From positions 295,704 to 359,703 of the forward strand of contig QANY01008070.1 of NCBI GenBank assembly GCA_003255025.1: a DNA stretch of 64,000 bases, given 5' to 3'. The notes under the pieces were generated by a model that did not search any database, was not told where the DNA came from, and saw only the letters and a list, made by a program, of their open reading frames with translations. Below are positions 12,786-23,400 of this stretch, one piece after another. Within the stretch, counting starts at the first letter, position 1, and every line of letters starts with the position of its first letter. Source of the stretch: Datisca glomerata. Its lineage: Eukaryota; Streptophyta; Magnoliopsida; Cucurbitales; Datiscaceae. The translations under genes were made by a program, and so were the position numbers.

Positions 12786-13109
12786 AGCTTTGCATTTTTA
12801 TAATTTTCTTGATTTCTAGTATTCTTTTTTAGGATGATTGTATTTGTTGCCCTTACTAACAGATTAAGTGTTTGTGAAAAAATTTCTAGATGTTTGATAG
12901 AAAAAATTTCTAGATTTGAAAAATTATGGTTTTGGGTATTGGGTATGGAAGCGTCTGTGTAATTAAGGCAACTACCTTAATGTAATCTAACCTTATAATT
13001 AAGTAATAGAAAGCCATCATGAGAAAGACAATGTTAGTATATAAGGATATATTTTCATTCTTTTAGTTTCTAGCTAGGGTTGGTCATTCATTGTTTGCCC
13101 ACATGACTT

Positions 13110-13306
13110 AGCTATTATCAATTGAGCTAGAATCTCAATGTGCACGAGTAGCTCAGTTGGATGCTCAATGCGCACGGGTACCTCAGTTAGAGGCTGAATG
13201 TTCAGAGATGCGTGAAAAATATGATCAGGTGCAGACTGAATGTTCAGAGATACGCTCTCAGCTAAACTTAATTATGAAGTTTATGCAAGACTCTCGTAAA
13301 GACTAG
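13110..13306 (+). pseudogene. Remnant of a CACTA-associated transposase C-terminus (coiled coil)
   Basis: An open stretch ending in TAG at about 13306 reads as heptad-like coiled coil, with SQCARVAQLDAQCARVPQLE then ECSEMREKYDQVQTECSEI and SQLNLIMKFMQ. From memory this matches the C-terminal coil of the Ptta/En/Spm plant transposase family (transposase_24 type). Nothing upstream in the element continues the frame, so it is a relic. It supports calling the surrounding element CACTA. Confidence 0.6.
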
Positions 13307-13339
13307 GGTAACCTTTTGTTGTTTAATGTTATTTAATAG

Positions 13340-13697
13340 TGTTGGAATATTGTCTCACATCGCCTATACTTGCACATTCTGTGCTAGTTATAGGATTCTA
13401 ATACCCCTCTCCTTAACACCTAGGTTTTAAGAAAGTGATCGGGCTGGACTTTTCAACTTGGTATCAGAGCTTGGTTGGGCCTTTGTTTGTGCCGCTTTAG
13501 TTCGGTTCTTTGTTCGCTTAGTTCGGATTGTTTGGTATGCTAGTTAGTTTGGCTATTGTCCTGTGGTCCAGGAGGATGTGTTGGAATATTGTCCCGCATC
13601 GCCCAGACTTGCCCATTTCTGTGCTAGTTATAAGGTTTTAGTACCCCTCTCCATAACACCTATGTTTTAAGAAGTGATCGGACTGGGCTTTTCAACT
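13340..13697 (+). mobile_element. TRIM retroelement (complete, nested in the CACTA-like element)
   Basis: Two direct terminal repeats of about 119 bp (13340-13458 and 13579-13697) start TGTTGGAATATTG and end TTTTCAACT. The left one is followed directly by TGGTATCAGAGC at 13459, a primer-binding site complementary to the 3' end of initiator tRNA-Met. A purine tract AGGAGGATG precedes the right repeat. The element is flanked by a perfect 5-bp target duplication AATAG (13335-13339, 13698-13702). It is 358 bp with no coding capacity, as expected for a TRIM mobilised in trans. A second copy is at 18021-18376. Confidence 0.93.
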
Positions 13698-14301
13698 AAT
13701 AGTACTTCTGAAATATTTTTTTATTTCAAACTCTCATACTTTGAACTCATTAAATAATTTGTATTGATAATCTATTATAGTTTTGGATACTAATTAATGC
13801 TTTAATGTTTTATAATTATGCGCTCTGTAAATATATAGAATGATACTGCTCTGATTATTGTGGAAATATATATCCTATTAAAATTGTGTTAATATGCAAG
13901 AATTTTTTGGAATTAGTAGAAATAGGAAGGAGCATGTGAAATCAGTATTTTTTACGACGGGGCATAAACCGTTGCAAAAATTGGACTAGGACAAATTCAC
14001 TATGGTTCTATAACCGTCGCAATAAGACTACCTATTTTGCGATGGTTTTATAACCGTCGTTATATATACAATTTGCGACGATTCTAAAAACTGTCGCGAT
14101 ATATTTTATTCAACGACAGTTGCAAACCGTCGTCAATTATCAAAATAACCGTCGCTTTAGAGTCTTTGTCGCGACGTTCCTCTGACGGCTGTCAAAACCG
14201 TCGGTGATTTAATTCTGACGGTGACGATCTCGACGATTCTCCAACCTTCGCCGTATCGATTCTGACAGTTAACAACCGTCACCGTTGACATATTTTCAGT
14301 G

Positions 14302-15565
14302 AAGTGTGTAGTCTTTATCTTAAACAAATGTGCATTCTTCTTGAGTTTGTGATCTTTGTTTTTTGAGGACTAGGCACAAGTAGCTCGAGTTAAAGAGAGA
14401 GAGGTTTAATCCGATATATTTAGTCGAGAAAGTATGAACTATTAAAGTTTTAGTTGTCCATTTATACAAACTAGTAAAATGTTATGCGTTGTACACATGA
14501 TCGAGAACATTGAATCTTTTAGTTTTTTTCTTCACACGTTTAAGGTCATAGTCCTTCCAAGTAAGTAGGAAAGAAAGATCTAGCATTAAGTTTTATATAC
14601 ACACTTTATTGAAATTGTGAACACATAGATTTAACTTTCAATTGGTGAATCAATTTTAATTGAATTTTATGTTATCATCTTATTCAATGAGTTGACTAAT
14701 TAATATCAATATGAGAGGAACATATGACATTTTATGATTTTTGTACCTCTCACAACTTTAAATTATGAATAATTAAAATTTATTTATTTTAACAACGTCG
14801 ATGCATTGTAGAATCACTAAAAACATAATGAAGTTTGCATTGTTTTATTAATGAGCATCCTTTCGTAAACATATTTTATTATTGTTAGTCGTGGAGATTT
14901 GGAAATAAAAAACTTCACTGATCTTTTTTTCTTTCAAGGATATGTTCATGAGTCTTAATAAACCATTTATAAGAAAATTCGATGTGTATTTGACATTGAT
15001 AATTAATCTACATTTAAGAAATATTGATACTATTAGTAATTCATAATTGATTGTTCTTTGAATATCATGATATTAAATATACAATTGAAAAACCAATAAT
15101 CAATTACTATATAGAGTATAAAAGGTCGTTTAGGAATTAACAAATAATAAGTGAATAATATTATCTAAAAATGATTTTCATTTGCTTGTCACATTTTTAA
15201 TATATTGTAGATGATATCCTATTCTAGATGAGAGTAGAGTTAAATCATCCATTGGATCTCAAAATAAATAAGTGAAAACTCCTAACATCTATCCACTAAT
15301 TTTCTTAAATGACAAGGTCACTCTTTTAAAAAATGACACTTATATATACTTCATTTGAAAATATTAGTTTTTCTATAAAAGTACAAAAATACTATTAATC
15401 TGTAATCTAAAAATAATTTTAGAATCTGAAAATTGGTTTTAAAATAAGAGAAGAGGGTGATTTAAAGTTTGAAAAGGGCTTACGGTTAGTATAGAAATTC
15501 ATTTTACCAGCGTTAGAATAAGTATAAGAAACTCTCCTAAAACCCTAATTTCGCAAGCCTCCGCC
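14302..15565. other. SG1 upstream region, no other gene seen
   Basis: Very AT-rich intergenic DNA with no coherent coding frame. The last 100 bases before the SG1 start contain a CCTAAAACCCTAATTTCGC-type pyrimidine and A-rich leader typical of plant housekeeping 5' UTRs. No clear TATA box could be assigned. Confidence 0.45.
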
Positions 15566-16624
15566 ATGGCCTCTTATTTGGCCACAGCCTCGTCACCTTC
15601 TTCTTCCTCTTCTCTCTTCCATTTCAAATCCCCTTCTCTCCCCCCACCAAAATCTTCCCCATTTTCTTCTCTCCGTTTTGGGCTCTCATTTTCCCTCATT
15701 TCTAACTCTATCCCTCCTCGCCTTACGATTTCATCTTACTCTGCTCCAAATCCAAATGATGGTCAGACGCAGAGCCAGATTCGGAGTCACTGTCACCCGA
15801 TTGTTCGCAGCCTTAAAAGCTGTGCTAAGGCTGCATTTCTCATCGCCGCCACCACCTCCATGGTCGGACACTTTCCTCATTCTCAGCCGAGACCGGCCTT
15901 AGCTGAACAAACTCAGATTTTCGATGAAGAGAAGCAAAAATCTCAAAACCAGGAAGAGCATGAAAAACCTCAGTACCAGGAAGAGCAGTCGTCGCCTTTA
16001 TCCGAGCTTCTTGAATCCAATTCAGAAGCCGTCGAATCGTTGAAATCGCTTTTGCAGCAAAAGCTTGAAAATGGAGAGGATGAAGAATCCCTAAAAATCT
16101 TGAAACGCTTGGTCTCGGCACAGCCGTCTGTGACCGAGTGGAAGTTCCTCATGGCCAGATTACTGGGCGAAATGGGAGACACAGAAGGTGCTCGGAACGT
16201 TTTCGAAGAGATTTTGGCTGTGAATCCACTGTCATTCGAAGCGTTGTTCGAAAACGCATTGCTAATGGATCGTTGTGGGGAAGGGGAGATGGTGATTAAG
16301 CGATTAGAGGAAGCTCTAAGTATTGCAGAGGCCGAAAACAAAGCAAAGGAGGCTCGAGATGTGAAATTGATAATGGCGCAAATACAATTCTTACAGAAGA
16401 AAGTGGAGGAGGCATTGAATAGTTATCAAGAATTGGTGAAGGAAGATCCCAATGATTTTAGGCCATATTTTTGTCAGGGGATGATTTACAGCTTACTTGA
16501 TAGAAATTCAGAGGCGAAAGAGCAATTTGCAAAGTACAAACAGCTCTCCCCAAAGAAGTTGGATGTTGACGGCTACTTAAGGACGCCATTATCACGAATG
16601 AAGCTATTTGGATCGGATGGATGA
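15566..16624 (+). CDS. SG1: SLOW GREEN 1-like chloroplast TPR protein
   Basis: Single-exon ORF of 352 residues. The start context GCCATGGC is near ideal and no upstream in-frame ATG fits. Residues 1 to about 60 are rich in Ser, Pro and Leu and poor in acids, a chloroplast transit peptide. A hydrophobic segment at 88-101 (KAAFLIAATTSMVG) and a PALAE motif at 110-114 follow. An acidic Gln/Glu-rich linker (115-145) leads to four TPR-like helix pairs at about 190-222, 224-256, 268-297 and 299-331, with family-typical WKFLMARLLGEMGD and VKEDPNDFRPYFCQGMIYSL. Arabidopsis SLOW GREEN 1 is needed for normal chloroplast development and greening; that role is from the family. The gene looks intact and converges with the helicase gene. 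Confidence 0.88.
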   Translation: MASYLATASSPSSSSSLFHFKSPSLPPPKSSPFSSLRFGLSFSLISNSIPPRLTISSYSAPNPNDGQTQSQIRSHCHPIVRSLKSCAKAAFLIAATTSMVGHFPHSQPRPALAEQTQIFDEEKQKSQNQEEHEKPQYQEEQSSPLSELLESNSEAVESLKSLLQQKLENGEDEESLKILKRLVSAQPSVTEWKFLMARLLGEMGDTEGARNVFEEILAVNPLSFEALFENALLMDRCGEGEMVIKRLEEALSIAEAENKAKEARDVKLIMAQIQFLQKKVEEALNSYQELVKEDPNDFRPYFCQGMIYSLLDRNSEAKEQFAKYKQLSPKKLDVDGYLRTPLSRMKLFGSDG

Positions 16625-16688
16625 TAACTAATTCCAGAGCTTATTTTGATGTAGAAACTTCAAGATATGAGTATTGATCGAACAAAAC

Positions 16689-16694
16689 AATAAA
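16689..16694 (+). terminator. Likely polyadenylation signal of SG1
   Basis: AATAAA lies 65 bases after the SG1 stop codon, in an A-rich context. No other such hexamer stands nearer. Confidence 0.5.
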
Positions 16695-17442
16695 TGATGG
16701 GGGAAATGGGTTATGCCATTCATTATTACATCCGAAATTTTCCATTTCATTCAGTGTTGCTCTTCTACCTTTTCAATTTTGTTATTACTGAACTTTCTTC
16801 TACCTTTTCAATTTTGGTGTTACTGAACTGTAACGTGTAACCGATACTCCTTTTGAAATTGAAAGAAATTTAACAATAAATTTAAAAGAAATCAACTCCA
16901 CCAATCTTTATTTGATTTTGATATACGATATATTTCCAATTAGAGATATGAGATAAGACCATGAGAAAAAGGATAGAAAATCAGAAAAAAAAATATAGAT
17001 GAAAGAAAAAATGATATATATATATATATTAATACATAGTAAACCGATTCTTACTTTTTTTCTTCTTATATTCCAAACTCTTTGAATAACAAAAATATTA
17101 TCTTTCACAATTTTCTTTATTTATTATTATGAAGATGAAGATCCAAACATAACTTCAAACTTATACATGGTATTAACTCTGCATAGCTACTATTATGCAA
17201 CATATTGGGTTCAGAATTAGTAATTCATTGCATCAAATTAAAAGCTCGAGGCTTAACCGGTGATTACATGACAGTTGCGAAACTTCTCAAAATTTCAGCT
17301 GCATCCAAAACCAACCGATCTCCGATCATTGCCCAGATTTTTACATTATAAACGCATCAACTACTTCATTTACAAATACTGCACAGATTCCAATATATCA
17401 ATATATAACAAGATATCATTAAGGGCGGCCAGTAAAACTGAG
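16695..17442. other. Convergent intergenic region between SG1 and the helicase gene
   Basis: The two genes end about 820 bp apart tail to tail. The sequence is AT-rich, with a short TA dinucleotide run near 17010-17030. The part next to 17442 should be the 3' UTR of the minus-strand gene. No additional gene is supported. Confidence 0.5.
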
Positions 17443-20400
17443 TTATTTCTTCTTTCCTTTCCGTTTCTTACTCTTCCGGGGCTTCCTTTTCCCTTTGTTA
17501 CCGGTTCTTTGGTTGTTACTTTGGGTCTCAGAAGCAACGACTGTCTTAGCTTCTTCAACCTTGGAATTGTCCACAGGATCTCTCTCAACATTACTAGTTC
17601 TTTCTTCATCAGCATCCGCAGCTGGAGGAATTGACGAACCCGATGCATCGCCATCTATGGTTGTTTCTTTTCCTCCAAGTAACTGACTTATGAGAGGGTC
17701 CAGTTTTGTCCTTTTTGACAGTAAGCTCTTGGAAAGTTGTTCAATTGTCACTTCTTGGTTGCTGAGGGAGTTGAAGAGGAATTAAAGTTAAGTTAATATA
17801 ACGAAAATATGATATCAATATCAACCTGCAAAACTCAGATAGTAAAATGTGTGTTGTGTGAGAGAGAGAAAGAGCAGCAAAACTCAGATAATAAAAAAGA
17901 CAGAGAGAGATGGTTTCCACAAGCAGGTAAAACTCAGAATGAGAGAGAGTGTTTCCATATCAAGCAGCAAAACTCAGATAATAAAAGAGAGACAAAGCAG
18001 TTGATCTACAAATTAACCTCAGTTGAAAAGCCCAGTTCGATCACTTCTTAAAACTTAGGTGTTAAAGAGAGAGGTATTAGAGCCTTATAACTAGCACATG
18101 CTGAGCAAGTTTAGACGATATGGGATAACATTCCAACACACCCTCCTGGACCACAACACAGTAACCGAACTAAGCAGCATACCAAACAATCCGAACTAAG
18201 CGGATAAAGAACCGAACTAAAACGGTACAAACAAAGACCCAACCAAGCTCTGATATCAAGTTGAAAAACCCAGCATGATCACTCTTTAAAACCTAGGTGT
18301 TAAGGAGAGGGATACTAGAATCTTATAATTAACACAGACTGAGCAAATCTAGGTGATATGGGATAACATTCCAACAACCTCAAGTCCAAAGCAGCAGAAA
18401 GTTGCTTCAATTCATCAAGCATGAAAGAAAAATCCTCCAATAACAGTCTATCTTCGTGCTCCGAAGGGATGTCTTGAAAGTGTGTGGTTATTGCTGAAGT
18501 TAAAAGCTTGATATACATCTCTACATCCATCTGAAAAATACAAGATAAGAAAAAACATGTGCTTGCTCAACTCAACAAGTCAAGTTATATGTCAACTGAG
18601 CTTTATACGACAAGTAGAACTCAACATACCTTGATTGTTTCTGATGCATTTGAGGGAGTCCTAGTCTGATCACCTTCATTCTCCACCACCCTCTTTAGAG
18701 TTTCGACTACTCCCCATAATTCATCACAAGTGACCATAATTCTATTATTCTTTAACTCAACATTCAAGTCTTTGCTAATTGCAGTAGAAGATGATGGAAC
18801 CTTTGATGTCTCTCTGGGTTCATAATCATTCGAAGAAACCTTTGTTACAGCTTCCACTTCATCAATCTTCGGAAATAGAGCTTTTAAAATGTCATCTATG
18901 CCACGTTCAACTTTCATGTCAACAAAAATTGCATCTGGACAATAAAGTTGGGGGAGACTTTCCCCTAGTTTCACAATAACCATTGGATTCTCAACCTTTT
19001 TAAAAAATTCTGCAAGAAATTTTATGTCTACAGGTGGAAAATTAGGCTTTCTTCTTCTGCGAAGGGTATTAACGAATTTCGCTGGTAGATTCCCAATGAT
19101 GTAGTCCTTTCCCACCAAATCATAGAGTAAGTCCAAACACATTCCGAAATTCACATGAAGCAAACACACAAGAAGAACGAGTCTTAGCACAAGCCCAGGG
19201 TAATATTCCTTCACATTGATACCAGATTTTTCGATCCATAGAATCATAACATCCTGATCATAAAGGCATCGTCTAATAACATCGACCCAAAACCAGAGTA
19301 TCGATCTGAAAGAAAGCTGGATATCAGAAACTAAACTTGGATTCTTGTTCGTGTCCCATTGCTGGTTGGTGAGCCATTCAACAAAAGAGGACTTCGTAGT
19401 GACAAAGTAACCTTGTAACGAGCAAACAGAAATCAAAAGCCTCTCGATTAGATAAAAGAAACAGAAGGGTGATATATAATCATATTCTTTTATCCAATTG
19501 GCGTTATATGTGTCCACTGTAGCTTCATGGAACTTCCACAAAAGATGCACCTCTTTAGAAGAACCACTGATTTGAACAGGATGATCTTGAAACTCTGATC
19601 CTACATTCGGACTGAGACATTTAATGAACACCTTCCACGGTTCGTTGTCACCCAGCCATTTCACAATATTTTCAAATAGTTTGACATCTAGTTGAACAGA
19701 GCCAAGAACTGTCATCACAACCCTTCCAATTTGTCCATATGTAGGCTGCTTGTTTTTTGAGCTTATGATATGAACTATGGCTTTACGCAGTAAATCACGA
19801 GCAACGTCTGTACGTCTGAGAGAAATCATATTCACATTCGATGATATCCGCCAGTCAAGAGGAAACACAAAACTGAAGAAATGTTCAGTTGCCCTTTCAA
19901 CATAATCGTTCAATATCTTCTTAACGCGATACTTACAGTCCAGATGTTTAGCCTCCAAAAGAAATTTTGCGATTTCAAAGATATGGATCTGAGCTGCACT
20001 ACGACAGTACACTGATAATGAATTATTGGTTATGATGAACTTATATAGGAGGTCAAGCTTCTCTAAAACATTCAAACCAACTGTGAGTAATTCTGAAGAC
20101 CAATAACTAGAAGCAGAGGAAATAAATTGGCTCACGTCTAGAGAAACCATCTTCCCATGAGTACGGATAAACTTTCTGGCTTCTTTAACCCACTCAGCAT
20201 CAGTAATAAGCAAAGAATAAATGACTTTCTGATAATGAACTTGCCTCCGAACGCCAAAGAAACTTAAACAGAAGTCATCATATTCATCAGCGTCGTGCGT
20301 TTTGAGACATCCAAGAGATTCGAATATTTTGAAAACTTGACCACTCCAGCGATTCCAAAAGCAAACCATCGTTTCTACGGAATACTTATTTTGACAAATC

Positions 20401-23400
20401 GTTTCTTTCGAACGCTTGGACAGATCAGAGACAAATTTGTCTTCCCAAGTATACTTTGATGCGTTCAAATGAAAATGAAAATCCAGTAACTTTCGAACCG
20501 ATAACATTTCACCCCTAACACTCTCAAATTTCTGAGAACTGGACAAATATTCTTTCATCATGATCAATTCTCTCTTCTCATTAGACAGAATATCAGCCTC
20601 TGTGCAAACATATTCAAAGAAATCATTTGAATGGTTTTTGGCGAAAGATTTGGCTTTACTCAAAAGTTCCTCCTTCTGTTTAAAGTTCTTCAAGGGCCAT
20701 CCTTTGCTTCCTGATGACCAAAGAGAAAAGGCGAGCACATAATGGAGGATCAGCGTGCATGCTTCTTTGTGTTTCCCAGCCATCCCAAGAAGATCAACCT
20801 CACGCAAGATATCCCCTTTTAAGTTTGCAATTTCTGCAGCCTCCGAAAAGTTTCCTAATTCTTCTTCTAAAAGAAGAAGCTCATCGAGACAATCTAAGGA
20901 TTTCAAAAAATTACGCATCAGAATGGTCGAATGAAAAGCTTTAACAAATCTCATCATAGATCTGTTATCTGCACAATTGTGATAATGACGAGCACAACTT
21001 TCAAGGAACTCCTGTTCGATTTTCTCTACGTCTTTGTATCCTTTAATTACAACACCATCTGAAGGGGCATTATCTTTCCAATACTGGATGTATCGCAAAC
21101 CCATGTCAAATAACTTTCCTCTGGAACAAACGTTCAAACACTCAGAGAAGAAGTTGCCCCTGGCATAAACATCAGCAGCAAGTTCATAACAATCAGCAAG
21201 AGAGAAACATTCCCCTGCTTTATACAGTTCAGATACTCCACACTTTTCCACATAAATCCTTCCTGCAGCAGCATACAAATGTTTATCCTTTTGTCATACG
21301 GCGGTAAATCTAGAAAAAAAAAACTAAAACATGAATGAATTCAATCATATTGTACATGAGGACCAAGATATTTTAGCAAAGCAAAGACAACTATAACTAG
21401 GCTCCGCATAGCACAACAGGGGAAAAGGTGCAAACACATCAACGTAAACTTTAACATGGCACAAGAACGAGACAAACTTTACCCAAAGTAGAACAATTTG
21501 CAATTGATGAAATTCAACCAAGATTAGAAATTCATGAAAATTGAAGAAGTAATAGACAAGGTAATCTGTGCCGAAAAGACAGGAAAAAGTATAATCCATA
21601 AAAGGGTAAAAGTGAAACTTCCCCAGTTCTGCACCAGAGCCTGATACAAGATGCAATTTTCATAATCAGTTCATAAAAAATCCAGTTCATACCAGCTTTT
21701 TCAAATTCGCCAAGTTCGAAAAAACATTGGGCTGCAAAATCACCCTTTCCTATAGACTCAAATATTAATGCTGCTTCCCTAAGAATAACATTAGCCTTTT
21801 CAGGATTAACACTGCGCATACGGTCAGCGATTGCTTTATGACCACATGCCATGGACCTTCTTTCCCAATACAAATCTCCAGCTCTTTCAAAACACATTGT
21901 TGCCATTTCATAGTTATGCTCATGATACAGCTGTGAGAAAGCATAATATTAGATTTATCATTTATATATGAAAAACATGTTACTCTGGTAACAAAAGAAA
22001 AGATCATAAGATTTAGGAATAGAAGTAAAAAGAGAAACATAAGTGAGAAAAATATGAGGTTGCTGTAAATTAGAAACAGAACGGAACCTCAACGATATTC
22101 TAGGCGATAACTTGGGTGGGTGGAGGTCAACAAATCAATTACAAATATAAAGCAAAGCAACAAAAACGTAATCTCAACAATATTAGCATGGTTTTTCAGA
22201 TGCAACAAGCTGAGAAGAATCCAGTGGCAACCATATAACGTAGCTAACTATTATAGTTACTTGTTTTCGTCATTAGTTCAAGTACATACCTTAATGCCAC
22301 GGGACTTCCACTCCTCTTGGCTGCTTGCAACTTGCATGGTACATGCAAGTGAATCATCCAACTCTCGAACTTGGACGACACACTTTTTCTTCCAATAGTC
22401 AAACATTGGCTTGGAATGCTCCTCATTATTCTCACAAAACCAAAGCCTCTGCCTTGTACGAGTGACAGCGACATATAATTGCTTCAGTTCAGAGCACAAG
22501 ATATTGTGTTTAGACTCGCTGAAACATGGGAAGAACTTAGGTGAACTGGAATCAAGCATGTCTTGTTCCTCCATATATTTGTATATCACCCTCCACTGGT
22601 TTTGTAGAGGTGATGAGCCGAAAAAGTTGTACAATAGAACATCCTACATGATATATTACTCATACGAGTTATGACCATATGATAAATAACATACTAAGAA
22701 TTGTGATGAGTAGAATAGAGTTCAGGAGACAATGTTTCAAGAAACCATGTAAGAAACTCATGCAATAAATTTGAAACAAACATTGCCTATATTCCTTTTC
22801 AAAACAGAAGACCACAGTAGGTAACATAATAGAAACTAATAAAGTCCACGCCATGCCATAGTTTAGAAAAGGAAAACATACAAAAAAGTAAGAACGGGAG
22901 CTTGCAAAAAGGAAAATTGCAATAACCTGGAACTCGAGCCCCTTGCATTCCAATATAGTAAGGACAAGAGCTTGCTTTCCGACATAATTAACAATCTCAT
23001 TCCGTGTCGTCTCATCTCGTACTAATATTACCTGATCTGCACCAAATCCTACAATGTTCTGACCTCTATCACTATTTCCAAAGATCCTGACAATCACATC
23101 TTCACTGTCTCCTGATTTAAGTAGAAATGGAGCCTCCCCATAAATAAGACTCGTCTCTGGCTTCAAAGGATCTACTGATTGTGGGAAAAAATGATACATA
23201 AGTTCAACTATGGTTTCGGACAGATTCAGAATTCCTGCATGAGTACGGAAATTCTGGCTCAGATGAAATATCTCTGAAATTTGCCCTTTGAAATTTTCTT
23301 TATCCGGTTCATTGCCAAATATGAATCTCTTGTAAAAAAGGGATTTTATATCTTGGAATCTAAAGTCAATACCCCTTGCAATTGTCTGGGCCGTATCACC

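Larger units (their letters stand above)
11698..14301. mobile_element. Non-autonomous CACTA (En/Spm)-like transposon
   Basis: The left end starts CACTAGACGAAAACC and is followed by many short inverted units of the type GCGACGGTT...AACCGTCGC, the usual subterminal repeat style of plant CACTA elements (11725-12110, 12350-12545, 13955-14290). The right end reads ...TATTTTCAGTG at 14301, i.e. CACTGAAAATA on the other strand; 14306 is an alternative end. I could not find a matching 3-bp target duplication, so the exact right end is uncertain. The body holds a 427-bp tandem duplication, a remnant of transposase coding sequence and a nested TRIM. No intact transposase is present. Confidence 0.7.

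Noticed and set aside
13459..13470. TGGTATCAGAGC as part of a tRNA gene
   Set aside because: It is the primer-binding site of the TRIM: it directly follows the left terminal repeat and no cloverleaf surrounds it.
15678..16341. Overlapping ORFs in other frames within SG1
   Set aside because: Shadows of the SG1 reading frame; the SG1 frame alone shows transit peptide and TPR helices.
22669..22926. Extension of the exon 9 ORF past 22927
   Set aside because: ECKGLEFQ is followed by a consensus GT donor, and the downstream translation loses family similarity; exon 10 at 22643 continues in phase.
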